In this document: positions 6,655 through 14,583 of the stretch, one piece after another
How positions within the stretch are numbered: position 1 is the stretch's first letter
Layout of the letters: each line of letters opens with the position of its first letter
From: Caryophanales bacterium UBA6449
GTDB taxonomy: Bacteria > Bacillota_I > Bacilli_A > RFN20 > CAG-288
NCBI GenBank assembly: GCA_002437105.1
Contig: DJOB01000003.1
Span: 1 to 26,126, forward strand
DNA length: 26,126 nucleotides
Direction of reading: 5' to 3'
Notes under the pieces: generated by a model
What the model saw: the letters and a program-made list of their open reading frames with translations, nothing else
Database searches by the model: none
What the model was told of the DNA's origin: nothing
Program-made: the position numbers and the translations under genes

Positions 6655-8660
6655 TGACGAAGATTGAGATTGAACACAGACTCGGCTTGACCGATCTCGG
6701 TCTTCTCGAGAGACTGCCTGTCCGATATGAGAATATGAGACCGACTCCTGAGATTCCTCAGGAGTCTCTTTCTGATGGCGACCGAATAAAGATCGCCGTG
6801 ACTATCGAGCAGGTCCGTCCGCTTCTCCAGCGCCGGATGATCAGGTTTACGGGTCGAGGCCTGTACTCGCATCACCTGTATTCCTTCTGCGTCTTCAATC
6901 AGATGTACTACCTGAATAGGATAGCCAGCGGGAAGAAACTTTTTATCGCTGCGGTCTACAGGCGAAAGGCCCTGTTCGTCTCCGGCGTCTATGAGCTCGA
7001 CAACCGCTATGTCACCTCGGGATTGAAGCCGATCTACAAGCTGCCCAAGGAGATCGGGCAGTCCTCCTATGCGCATGCCATAGAGCAGATCTTAAATTCC
7101 GATATTCAGTCGACCATCAAGGATATCATTCCTTCCGATATCGTTCGGAAGTATCACCTGCTCTCCAGGGCGGAGGCGTTCTATCGTGTTCACCTACCGC
7201 GGAATGTCAAGGATAGAGATCTGGGGTTGAGGACTTTTCAGTATGAGGAGTGCTTGGCCTACTGTCTGACTTCCGCGGCCAATCGCAAGTATCTATCGCT
7301 GTTGAAGAAGGCTTCCCAGAAGCAGATCGATATTCACAGTCTGAATAAGCTGGTGGCTTCCACCGGGTATACTCTGACACACGACCAGATCGCGGCGGTC
7401 AAGGATATCGTCGCCGATATGAATAGCAAGCGCGTCATGTTCCGCCTCCTTCAAGGCGATGTGTCGACCGGTAAGACTCTGGTCGCTATCTTCGCCCTGT
7501 ATGCCAACTACCTGCGGGGTGGCCAGGGAAGCCTGATCGTCCCGACGCAAGCACTAGCACAGCAGCATTATGCCAATCTCCAGCGGATCCTCTCGCCTCT
7601 CGGTCTGCAGGTCGCCCTCTTGACCTCGAAGATGAAAGCTGCGGATCGGAGGAAGATCATCGATGGGCTGGCTGCTGGTACGGTGAATATCCTCATCACG
7701 ACCATCGCGGGCGCGGGCGATGATGTCGTCTATAAGAATCTCTCGCTGACTGTCATCGACGAGCAGCAGAGCTTTGGTGTCGAGCAGAGGGCGGAACTGA
7801 TCGGCAAGGGCAGCGCTACCGATACGCTCATGATGAGTGCGACTCCGATACCTCGGACGGTGCTCAAGCTGCAGAGTCGGGACATGGAACTCTCCGAGCT
7901 TCGGGAGTTTCCGAAGGGCATCGTCCGCCGCGTTCAGACGAAGGTGGTTAAATCCGACGATCCTCTCATCAGCAAGGCGATCGAGAAGGCGGTAGCCAAG
8001 GATCGGCGGGTCTTCGTCATAGTGCCTCGGGTGGAGGAGACGCAGGTGGCGAGCGAGGAGTTCGGGGAGAACGTTTCGGCTAAGGAGGTGTATGAGAGAT
8101 ACGCCAAGCTCTATGGCGCCGATCGAGTCGGTCTGCTTCACGGCCGGATAAAGTCGGCTGACCAGGAGCGAATCCTGACGGATTTCAAGTCGGGAGCAAA
8201 GCCGATACTTGTAGCAACTTCGGTTGTAGAGGTAGGAATGGATATTCAGGAAGCGGGGCTGATGATAATCTATTCTGCCAATCTATTCGGATTGTCAGGC
8301 CTGCATCAGCTGCGCGGTAGAATCGGTAGAGATGGACGTTATGCCCTGTGTATGCTCGTCTATGACGGCAGCGATGAGGAGACGCGGAAGAAGCTCGATT
8401 TCATCGCTGCTCACAGCGATGGGTTCGACATCGCGCTCTATGATGCGAAGACCCGAGGAACGGGATCGCTATCCGGAATGAACCAGTCGGGTGGATCCGA
8501 TCTGGCGGTAGCTGATTTCGTCGGTAACGCCTCGATGCTGGAGTGCGCCTCCCAGGATGCGGAAACCATACTGGCGGAGATGAACTCCCATCCCGACTAT
8601 GCCGAGTATGCGCGGCGCACGATCAGGGGCAATCGGATCAAGGCGGCCCTACTGGGTTAG
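6654..8660 (+). CDS. recG: ATP-dependent DNA helicase RecG (divergent)
   Basis: A 668-residue protein, near the usual RecG length. RecG remodels stalled replication forks and Holliday junctions. The N-terminal wedge/OB region (about 1-160) is poorly conserved. Helicase motifs are in order: Walker A QGDVSTGKT (267-275), Walker B DEQQSFGV (369-376), MSATPIPRT, LLHGRIKSADQE, TSVVEVGMDIQEA and QLRGRIGRDGR. Most RecG proteins have GDVGSGKT and DEQHRFGV, so this one differs at two strictly kept motifs (S-T for G-S, and Q-S for H-R). The TSVVEVGMD and QLRGRIGR motifs separate it from Mfd and PriA. It is translated by a one-base overlap with the PIN gene. Its stop overlaps the stop of the converging Nudix gene, with no terminator between. 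Confidence 0.92.
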   Translation: MTKIEIEHRLGLTDLGLLERLPVRYENMRPTPEIPQESLSDGDRIKIAVTIEQVRPLLQRRMIRFTGRGLYSHHLYSFCVFNQMYYLNRIASGKKLFIAAVYRRKALFVSGVYELDNRYVTSGLKPIYKLPKEIGQSSYAHAIEQILNSDIQSTIKDIIPSDIVRKYHLLSRAEAFYRVHLPRNVKDRDLGLRTFQYEECLAYCLTSAANRKYLSLLKKASQKQIDIHSLNKLVASTGYTLTHDQIAAVKDIVADMNSKRVMFRLLQGDVSTGKTLVAIFALYANYLRGGQGSLIVPTQALAQQHYANLQRILSPLGLQVALLTSKMKAADRRKIIDGLAAGTVNILITTIAGAGDDVVYKNLSLTVIDEQQSFGVEQRAELIGKGSATDTLMMSATPIPRTVLKLQSRDMELSELREFPKGIVRRVQTKVVKSDDPLISKAIEKAVAKDRRVFVIVPRVEETQVASEEFGENVSAKEVYERYAKLYGADRVGLLHGRIKSADQERILTDFKSGAKPILVATSVVEVGMDIQEAGLMIIYSANLFGLSGLHQLRGRIGRDGRYALCMLVYDGSDEETRKKLDFIAAHSDGFDIALYDAKTRGTGSLSGMNQSGGSDLAVADFVGNASMLECASQDAETILAEMNSHPDYAEYARRTIRGNRIKAALLG

Positions 8661-9193
8661 TCCTGCTGGCGCAGCTGGTATCTCAGCGCGATGGCGAGGG
8701 TCTTGCCATCGTTGATGCGACCATCTTTGCACATCTGGAAGAATTCCTCTTTAGTCACGGAGAAGACCTCGAGGGATTCATCCTTGTCCAGATGGTTGTG
8801 ACCCGGGATCAGACCCTCTGCTAGGTAGAGTCCGATCACCTCGTCGGAATAGGCGGAGGTGGGATAGAAATCACCGAGGTACTCCAGCGTCTTCTCCGAG
8901 TATCCCGTCTCTTCGCGCAGCTCTCTGATCGCCGCGTCGCGTGTCGTCTCGCCCGCATCGCATTTGCCGGCGGGAACCTCGATCAGCACCTCGTTGAACG
9001 GGTAGCGGAACTGGCGCTCTAGGATGACTCGGCCGTCGTCGGTGATCGGCAGGATGGCCGCGGCTCGGCAGTGCTTGACATACTCCCGGGTGGAGATGGC
9101 GCCGTTGGGGCACTTCACCGTGTCCTTGTAGACGTGGAGCATCGTTCCAGCGAAGATTTCCTTGCCCTCGATCTTCTTCTCGGTCATATCCAT
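8657..9193 (-). CDS. Nudix hydrolase, ADP-ribose pyrophosphatase type
   Basis: A 178-residue protein. A complete Nudix box fits GX5EX7REUXEEXGU: G76, E82, then RELREETGY at 90-98, which binds the catalytic magnesium. The preceding RAAAILPITDDGRVILERQFRYP and EVPAGKCD are typical of the NudF/ADP-ribose pyrophosphatase group, which splits ADP-ribose and related sugar nucleotides. The C-terminal part has the usual SAYSDEVIGLYLAEGL stretch of this group. I chose the ATG at 9193 because AGGAGG is 9 nt upstream; GTG at 9202 would abut the Shine-Dalgarno, and ATG 9187 is a second possibility. Stop TAA overlaps the recG stop in the 4 bases TTAG. Confidence 0.9.
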   Translation of the reverse strand: MDMTEKKIEGKEIFAGTMLHVYKDTVKCPNGAISTREYVKHCRAAAILPITDDGRVILERQFRYPFNEVLIEVPAGKCDAGETTRDAAIRELREETGYSEKTLEYLGDFYPTSAYSDEVIGLYLAEGLIPGHNHLDKDESLEVFSVTKEEFFQMCKDGRINDGKTLAIALRYQLRQQD

Positions 9194-9272
9194 AGTTTTC
9201 ACCCTCCTGTTCGGATACGATTCTACAATCTAGACTCGGTCGGGTGTGTAGAAAAAATCGTTATTTGCACTT

Positions 9273-9281
9273 TGCTATAAT
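9273..9281 (+). promoter_or_regulatory. Extended -10 promoter for the plsX-rnc-ftsY-ylxM-ffh operon
   Basis: TGCTATAAT is a perfect extended -10. No -35 is evident at 17 bp. Transcription would start near 9288, just before the GGAGG at 9292-9296. Confidence 0.65.
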
Positions 9282-9305
9282 ACCTATTTTGCGGAGGTTC
9301 TTATC

Positions 9306-10298
9306 ATGGTGAAGATCGCGGTGGATATGATGGGCTCTGATCTTGGACCTGAGGAGCTGTCCAAGGGTCTAGTGAGATTTCTCAGCGAGTACGAGGATGC
9401 TGAAGCGGTCGCCTTCGGCGATAGTCAGGTCCTCCAGGGTACTCTGCACGGTGTGGAGCGGGTGGAGATCCAGGCCGCTGAGACCGTCGTGCCGATGGAG
9501 GTCAGCCCGTTTGTGTTCCTGAGGAAGTACAGCCGGTCCTCGATGTATTTAGCCTGCCAGAAGGCCGGTAGCGATGACAGCATCGCGGCGGTGGTCTCCT
9601 CGGGTTCGACCGGTGGATTCCTCGTCGGTTGTCACACCAAGGTCGGAAGGCTTCCCGGCGTCGCCCGCGAGGGACTGGCAGCGCCGATGATCACCGCCGT
9701 GCCGGGATTTAAGACGCTGATCCTGGATATCGGCGCGAACAATACCTGTACCGGCAACGAGCTGGTCTGCTTCGCTAAGATGGGTGAAGCCTATGCGAGA
9801 AAGGTCTTCGGTCGCGAGAATCCTAAGGTCTTTCTCCTCTCGAATGGAGTCGAGGAGGGCAAGGGACTGAAGGAGACGGTCGATGCCTACGAGCTCTTGA
9901 AGGGTCAGCCCTATTTCGGCGGAATGTGCGAGGCGCGGGATGCGCTGGATGGACAGAAGGATGTCGTGGTCACCACCGGCTATCCCGGAAATATCTTCCT
10001 CAAGTGCACCGAGGGGACCGCGGTGATGATCATGGGCATGCTGAAGAAGGCTTTCACCAAGAATCTCTTCACCAAGATCGGTTACCTGCTCGCTAAGCCC
10101 GGACTTCGGGAGATGAAGAAGAATATGGATTATCGCGAGACGGGTGGCGCCATCCTGCTGGGAGTGAAGAAGGTGGCGGTGAAGTCGCATGGCAACTCTA
10201 ATGCCTATGCGTTCTATAACGCCCTCAAACTCGCCTATAGCACCGTCAAGTCCGGTGCTGTATCTGCCATCGCGAAGGAGATAGCTCATGAAGGATAA
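9306..10298 (+). CDS. plsX: Phosphate acyltransferase PlsX
   Basis: A 330-residue protein, full length for PlsX, which exchanges acyl groups between acyl-ACP and acyl-phosphate for phospholipid synthesis at the membrane. Evidence: the N-terminal VKIAVDMMGSDLGP (family DAMGGD form, with S for G), VSSGSTGGFLVG, ARPxxA-like REGLAAPMITAVPG, LDIGANNTC, and the FLLSNGVEEGKG and GYPGNIFLKCTEG motifs. GGAGG lies 9 nt before the ATG. It overlaps rnc by 11 nt. In Bacillus this place in the chromosome reads fapR-plsX-fabD-fabG-acpP-rnc; here only plsX and rnc remain. Confidence 0.97.
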   Translation: MVKIAVDMMGSDLGPEELSKGLVRFLSEYEDAEAVAFGDSQVLQGTLHGVERVEIQAAETVVPMEVSPFVFLRKYSRSSMYLACQKAGSDDSIAAVVSSGSTGGFLVGCHTKVGRLPGVAREGLAAPMITAVPGFKTLILDIGANNTCTGNELVCFAKMGEAYARKVFGRENPKVFLLSNGVEEGKGLKETVDAYELLKGQPYFGGMCEARDALDGQKDVVVTTGYPGNIFLKCTEGTAVMIMGMLKKAFTKNLFTKIGYLLAKPGLREMKKNMDYRETGGAILLGVKKVAVKSHGNSNAYAFYNALKLAYSTVKSGAVSAIAKEIAHEG

Positions 10299-11061
10299 AC
10301 CGATACTCGATAGTGTTGATGTCCCTAGCGAGAACAACTCGCCTATCGACGGGACCTATCCCGAGCAGCAGCCGAAGAAGTTCGCTACCTTTCGCGAGCT
10401 GATCGAGAGCTTTGGCTTGAAGCCGAAGAACCTCGCCTTGTACGGGATGGCTTTTACGCACGCGTCCTACTACAACGAGAATCGGGGCAGCCCCGATTAC
10501 GATCGGCTGGAGTTTCTCGGCGATGCTGTCCTGGATATGGTCGTGGGCGACCTCGTGTACCGCAATCATCCCGATTGGCGCTCTGGTAAGCTCTCGCGGG
10601 CCAGGGCGCAGATCGTCGAGGGAAAGTGCCTGTCGGAGCTGGCGATCAATATGGGCTTTGCCCCCTATGTTCGCTTCTCGGTCGGAGAGAAGAAGAACGC
10701 CGCCTATCACAACCATATCTTCGAGGATGTGTTCGAGTCGTTCATCGGCTGCGTGTACCTGGAGAACGGATTCGATTTCGTCTATCGATTCCTGTCGAAG
10801 CTTCTCTATCCTTACATCAGCGGTGGCGAGCAGGCGGGTGCCATCGACTGGAAGACGAAGCTGCAGGAGGAGATCCAGTCCGAGTTCCGGTCTCCTCTCA
10901 CCTACCAGGTGGTGTCGGAGAGCGGCATCGCGCAGGACAAGACCTTTACGGTCGCCTGCCTGGTCGATGGTGTGGTGCTGGGAACCGGCGTGGGACACAA
11001 CAAGAAGCAGGCTGAGACTGAGGCGGCTAAGGAAGCTCTGCTAGCGAGAAAGAGAGGCTGA
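10288..11061 (+). CDS. rnc: Ribonuclease III
   Basis: A 257-residue protein with the RNase III layout. The catalytic domain (about 32-180) has the signature YDRLEFLGDAVLD (71-83) with E75 and D79, and the second metal site in EDVFESFIG with D147 and E150. The double-stranded RNA-binding domain spans about 187-256 and ends in HNKKQAETEAAKEALL. The enzyme cuts double-stranded RNA in rRNA precursors and structured mRNAs. The first 31 residues are an extra, Pro- and Asp-rich tail not needed for the fold. AAGGAG inside plsX precedes the ATG, and the 11-nt overlap suggests coupling. In Bacillus smc follows rnc; here ftsY follows directly after 3 nt. Confidence 0.97.
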   Translation: MKDKPILDSVDVPSENNSPIDGTYPEQQPKKFATFRELIESFGLKPKNLALYGMAFTHASYYNENRGSPDYDRLEFLGDAVLDMVVGDLVYRNHPDWRSGKLSRARAQIVEGKCLSELAINMGFAPYVRFSVGEKKNAAYHNHIFEDVFESFIGCVYLENGFDFVYRFLSKLLYPYISGGEQAGAIDWKTKLQEEIQSEFRSPLTYQVVSESGIAQDKTFTVACLVDGVVLGTGVGHNKKQAETEAAKEALLARKRG

Positions 11062-11064
11062 CAT

Positions 11065-12906
11065 ATGGGACTTATATCCTGGCTCAAATCGAAATTTGAA
11101 AAGCATAGAGAGGAGAAGGAGAAGAAGGCGAAAGAGGTGGAGGGTGAATCCCTCCCGGTTCGCGATTCCGATAGGGATACTTCCTACTGGTATGAAGGAG
11201 CTGAGGGTGAGTGGGACGGTTCGCCCTTCGCCTTTACTCCCTATGTCGATCCGCACCTCGCTTCCAATAGGGAGGCGGAAAGCTGGTATGCGGCAGCGAC
11301 TCAGGAATTCGATGGAACCCCTTTTGTTTTTACCCCCTATGTGCAGGAGAGAAAGCCTTCCGATCGCGAAACTTCCTGGTGGTATGACGGAGCTAGTAGA
11401 TCTTGGAATGGTGTTTCCTTTGTCTTTACTCCCTATGTTCCTAAGACCGAAAAACCTGAATCTTGTGCTAGCGACTCTTCTTCAACTAATGAGGTTGCTG
11501 AGAGATCCTCCGATTTTGAGCCGGCTTATTGGTACGGATTAGCCCATGGAGAGTGGGATGGGACGGACTTTGTTTTCACTCCGTATATCGATCTCGATCT
11601 CGCTTCGAACAAGCCGGCTGAGAGATGGTATGGCCAGGCCGAAGGCGAATATGATGGTGTGCCTTTCGCTTTTGTTGCCTATGTTCCTCAGGTCAAGTCG
11701 TCCGATGTAGAACCGGCCACCTGGTACGAGCGGGCTGAGAAGGCGTGGGATGGAAAGGAATTCGTCTTTACTCCGTATGTCGATCCTCGGTTTCCCGCGA
11801 ATAAAGCTTCCGCGTACTGGTATGAGCTGGCTCAGAAGGAGTGGGATAAGGTCCCCTTCAATTTCGTATCCAAGGCGGCTCCTGTTCCTGAAGTCCCGGC
11901 TTCGGTCACTGCGGATTCCCAGGTGGTGGAAGGGCAGAGCGAAGAGGGACCTCAGGGTGATGCGACTCAGCTAGACGATCTTGCCCTCTACAACCTGGGC
12001 TTAGGTAAAGCGCGCGAGGGGTTCTCGCATCGCTTATCTAGAATTGCCAAGAAGTATAAGGAAGCGAATTCTGATTACTTCGATGAGTTGGAAGAGTGTT
12101 TGATCGAAGCTGATGTCGGGGTCGATCTATCTATCCGTCTGCTCGAGACCACTGAGACCATGGCGGCGCAGCAGCATATCACCGACCCGAGCGCCATCAA
12201 CGATCTGCTGGTCGATAACATGTTCATGGACTACGCCAAGCAGGGAGAATCCTATCGCACCGATATCGAGTTCGATAAGGATCGCCCCACCGTGCTGATG
12301 ATGGTCGGTGTCAATGGAACGGGAAAGACTACCACGATTGCCAAGTTGGCTCTACGCTACAAGGAGAAGGGCAAGAAGGTCATGGTGGTGGCGGCGGATA
12401 CCTTCCGCGCGGGCGCGGTCGATCAGATTCGCATCTGGGCCGATAGGATCGGAGTGACCTGTTTCGACAAGGGTATGGGAGCCGAGCCGGCGGCGGTCTG
12501 CTTCGATGCGATGCACAAGGCGATAGCCGAGAAGTTCGACCTGGTGATCGTCGATACGGCTGGTCGTCTTCACACCAAGGACTATCTGATGAACGAGCTG
12601 GGTAAGCTCTCCCGCGTCATCGGAAAGATCCTGCCCGGGGCGCCTCAGGAGGTCTGGTTGGCCCTCGATGCCAACACTGGACAGAACGGTATCCAGCAGT
12701 CGAAGGTCTTCAAGGAAGTGTGTCACCTTACGGGTATCGTCATCACCAAGATGGACGGCACTTCGAAGGGCGGAATCATTCTCGCGATCCGGGATCAGCT
12801 GGGTATCCCTGTGCGCTTCATCGGTCTGGGTGAGCACGAGCACGATCTCCGGGAGTTCGATCTGGACAAGTATCTTTACGGTCTATTGATCGGCGGAGAG
12901 GAGTAG
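11065..12906 (+). CDS. ftsY: SRP receptor FtsY with a seven-fold WY-repeat N-terminal extension
   Basis: A 613-residue protein; Bacillus FtsY is about 330. Residues 1-20 (MGLISWLKSKFEKHREEKEK) form a basic amphipathic membrane-binding helix typical of FtsY. Residues 40-270 hold seven 32-residue repeats with a Trp-Tyr core (separate entry). After a Pro/Val/Glu linker, the N domain starts near 306 and the G domain near 400, with VGVNGTGKTTT (414-424), DTAGR (497-501), TKMDG (562-566) and closing GLGEHEHDLREFD. The GTPase core is complete and should bind Ffh and release cargo at the translocon. The repeats replace the acidic A region known in Proteobacteria, so they probably bring the receptor to a partner. 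GAGAGG is 7 nt before the ATG. The gene ends 3 nt before ylxM. Confidence 0.97.
   Translation: MGLISWLKSKFEKHREEKEKKAKEVEGESLPVRDSDRDTSYWYEGAEGEWDGSPFAFTPYVDPHLASNREAESWYAAATQEFDGTPFVFTPYVQERKPSDRETSWWYDGASRSWNGVSFVFTPYVPKTEKPESCASDSSSTNEVAERSSDFEPAYWYGLAHGEWDGTDFVFTPYIDLDLASNKPAERWYGQAEGEYDGVPFAFVAYVPQVKSSDVEPATWYERAEKAWDGKEFVFTPYVDPRFPANKASAYWYELAQKEWDKVPFNFVSKAAPVPEVPASVTADSQVVEGQSEEGPQGDATQLDDLALYNLGLGKAREGFSHRLSRIAKKYKEANSDYFDELEECLIEADVGVDLSIRLLETTETMAAQQHITDPSAINDLLVDNMFMDYAKQGESYRTDIEFDKDRPTVLMMVGVNGTGKTTTIAKLALRYKEKGKKVMVVAADTFRAGAVDQIRIWADRIGVTCFDKGMGAEPAAVCFDAMHKAIAEKFDLVIVDTAGRLHTKDYLMNELGKLSRVIGKILPGAPQEVWLALDANTGQNGIQQSKVFKEVCHLTGIVITKMDGTSKGGIILAIRDQLGIPVRFIGLGEHEHDLREFDLDKYLYGLLIGGEE
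11182..11877 (+). repeat. Seven 32-residue (96-bp) WY repeats in FtsY
   Basis: Units begin at 11182, 11278, 11374, 11524, 11620, 11716 and 11812. The core Trp residues are 42, 74, 106, 156, 188, 220 and 252: every step is exactly 32, except the third, which is 32 plus an 18-residue Ser/Glu linker. The consensus is W-Y-x2-A-x2-E-[WFY]-D-G-x-P-F-x-F-T-P-Y-[VI] followed by a 12-residue link that contains S-[ND]. The DNA copies have diverged while the protein pattern has held, so selection acts on the protein. Confidence 0.95.
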
Positions 12907-12909
12907 GAT

Positions 12910-13233
12910 TTGGACGAGCTTGAGCGCAAGGAGCGGTACGCGAGGCTTCTCGACATCTACGGTAGCCTTCTCGGCGAGGAACAGCTGAAGAGAGCTAAGG
13001 ATTACTACTTCAGCGATTATTCTCTAGCGGAGATGGCGGAGCGGGAAGGAACGTCTCGCAGCGCGATCCATCTATCCATCCGCGCTGCCGAGAGGAAGCT
13101 GGATGAGTACGAGTCCAAGCTTCACCTCTCGGTGCGGATCTCCGAGGTGGAACGTGAGCTTGATAAGATAGAGAAGAAGTCGTTTCAACGGGAGTGCGAG
13201 AGGATCAGGAGGATTCTGAACAATGGCATTTGA
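12910..13233 (+). CDS. ylxM: YlxM-family HTH protein (UPF0122), SRP-associated
   Basis: A 107-residue helical protein. The helix-turn-helix, in YYFSDYSLAEMAEREGTSRS then AIHLSIRAAERKL (about 27-65), is the YlxM/sigma-factor region 4 type. YlxM sits next to ffh in most Firmicutes and binds SRP and affects its GTPase in Streptococcus. The start codon is TTG, chosen because GAGGAG at the end of ftsY lies just upstream; no ATG or GTG in frame would keep the conserved N-terminus. It overlaps ffh by 11 nt. Family length is about 105-115, so it is complete. Confidence 0.93.
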   Translation: MDELERKERYARLLDIYGSLLGEEQLKRAKDYYFSDYSLAEMAEREGTSRSAIHLSIRAAERKLDEYESKLHLSVRISEVERELDKIEKKSFQRECERIRRILNNGI

Positions 13234-14572
13234 AAACCTATCGGATAAGCTGCAGCGCGTATTCAAGAAGCTGAAGGGACAGGCGACTCTCACCGACAAG
13301 AACATGGAGGACGCGCTCTCCGATGTCAGGAAGGCGCTGCTCGAGGCGGATGTCAACTACAAGGTAGTCTCCGAATTTATCAAGGAGGTCAAGGATGAGG
13401 CTTACGGTCAGGAAGTTCTGACCAAGCTCTCGCCCTCTCAGCAGCTGATCAAGATCGTTCACGACAAGCTCGAGGAGCTGCTCGGCGGTGGAAATAACGA
13501 TATCACCTTCAATTCCGGCAAGCCCACCGTGATCATGCTCCTCGGACTTCAGGGAACCGGTAAGACCACGACCGCAGGAAAGCTGGCTAGTCTATTCGAG
13601 CGGAGAAACCACAAGAAGGTTCTGCTCTGCGCCGATGATATCCAGCGTCCCGCTGCTATAGATCAGCTCGAGGAGATCGCGAAGCAGATCAACACCGATG
13701 TCTATATCGATAGGACGGGCACCAGTGCGCCCAATATCGCTAAGGCTGCCTACGAGAAGGCTTGGAAGGAGCACTACGATGTGCTCATCATCGATACCGC
13801 AGGAAGACTTCAGATCGATGAGCCGCTCATGGCTGAGCTCAAGGAGATCATCGCTTCGATACCGGTGGATGAGAGGCTGCTGCTCGTCGATGCCATGTCT
13901 GGACAGGATGCGGTGAATGTCGCTCTCTCCTTCCATGCACAGGTCCCTCTCACGGGATTGATCATGTCCAAATTGGATGGCGATGCGCGCGGTGGTGCGG
14001 CGCTGTCCATCAGGAAGATGACCGGCGTGCCGATCAAGTACGCTGGTACGGGTGAGAAGCTGGACGATATCGAGAACTTCCATCCGGATCGGATGGCGGA
14101 TCGCATCCTCGGAATGGGCGATGTTCTCACCCTCGTCGAGGAGATTCAGGAGAAGGTCGATGAGAAGCAGACCCAGAAGACTTCGCGAAGGCTGATGAAC
14201 GGTCAGTTCGATCTGTCCGATATGCTCTCGGTCATGAAGCAGATGAAGAAGCTCGGTTCGCTGTCCAAGATCTTCAGGATGATCCCTGGACTTCCGAAGT
14301 TCTCGGATGAGCAGCTGAAAGCTGTTCAGGACGAGCTGGCTAGGTACGAGGTCATCATCAATTCCATGACTCCTCAGGAGCGGAGGAAGCCCGAGCTGAT
14401 CAAGGCCTCGCGCAAGGAGAGGATCATCAAGGGCAGCGGCCGAGACGCTAGCGAGGTCAACCGTCTGCTCAAGAGGTACGATGCGATGAAGAAGCAGCTG
14501 CCTCAGATGAAGTCCATGATGCAGATGGGTCAGATGGCCAGCATGTTCACCAAGGGTGGATCGGCGAAATAA
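13223..14572 (+). CDS. ffh: Signal recognition particle protein Ffh (SRP54)
   Basis: A 449-residue protein, full length. N domain 1-95, G domain about 96-295 with LLGLQGTGKTTT (106-117), ADDIQRPAAI, DTAGR (191-195), SKLDGDARGG and GTGEKLDDIENF. The Met-rich M domain about 300-449 (MSVMKQMKKLGSLSKIFRMI, then the MTPQER and SGRDASEVNRLL RNA-binding motifs) binds signal peptides and SRP RNA. It forms the targeting complex with FtsY made from the same transcript. GGAGG precedes the ATG inside ylxM. No rpsP follows, unlike Bacillus; a terminator-like hairpin starts 18 nt after the stop. Confidence 0.98.
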   Translation: MAFENLSDKLQRVFKKLKGQATLTDKNMEDALSDVRKALLEADVNYKVVSEFIKEVKDEAYGQEVLTKLSPSQQLIKIVHDKLEELLGGGNNDITFNSGKPTVIMLLGLQGTGKTTTAGKLASLFERRNHKKVLLCADDIQRPAAIDQLEEIAKQINTDVYIDRTGTSAPNIAKAAYEKAWKEHYDVLIIDTAGRLQIDEPLMAELKEIIASIPVDERLLLVDAMSGQDAVNVALSFHAQVPLTGLIMSKLDGDARGGAALSIRKMTGVPIKYAGTGEKLDDIENFHPDRMADRILGMGDVLTLVEEIQEKVDEKQTQKTSRRLMNGQFDLSDMLSVMKQMKKLGSLSKIFRMIPGLPKFSDEQLKAVQDELARYEVIINSMTPQERRKPELIKASRKERIIKGSGRDASEVNRLLKRYDAMKKQLPQMKSMMQMGQMASMFTKGGSAK

Positions 14573-14583
14573 GGTAAGTTAGT

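Noticed and set aside
10523..11044. Alternative plus-strand frames within rnc
   Set aside because: Arg/Ser-rich out-of-frame translations of a clear RNase III gene.
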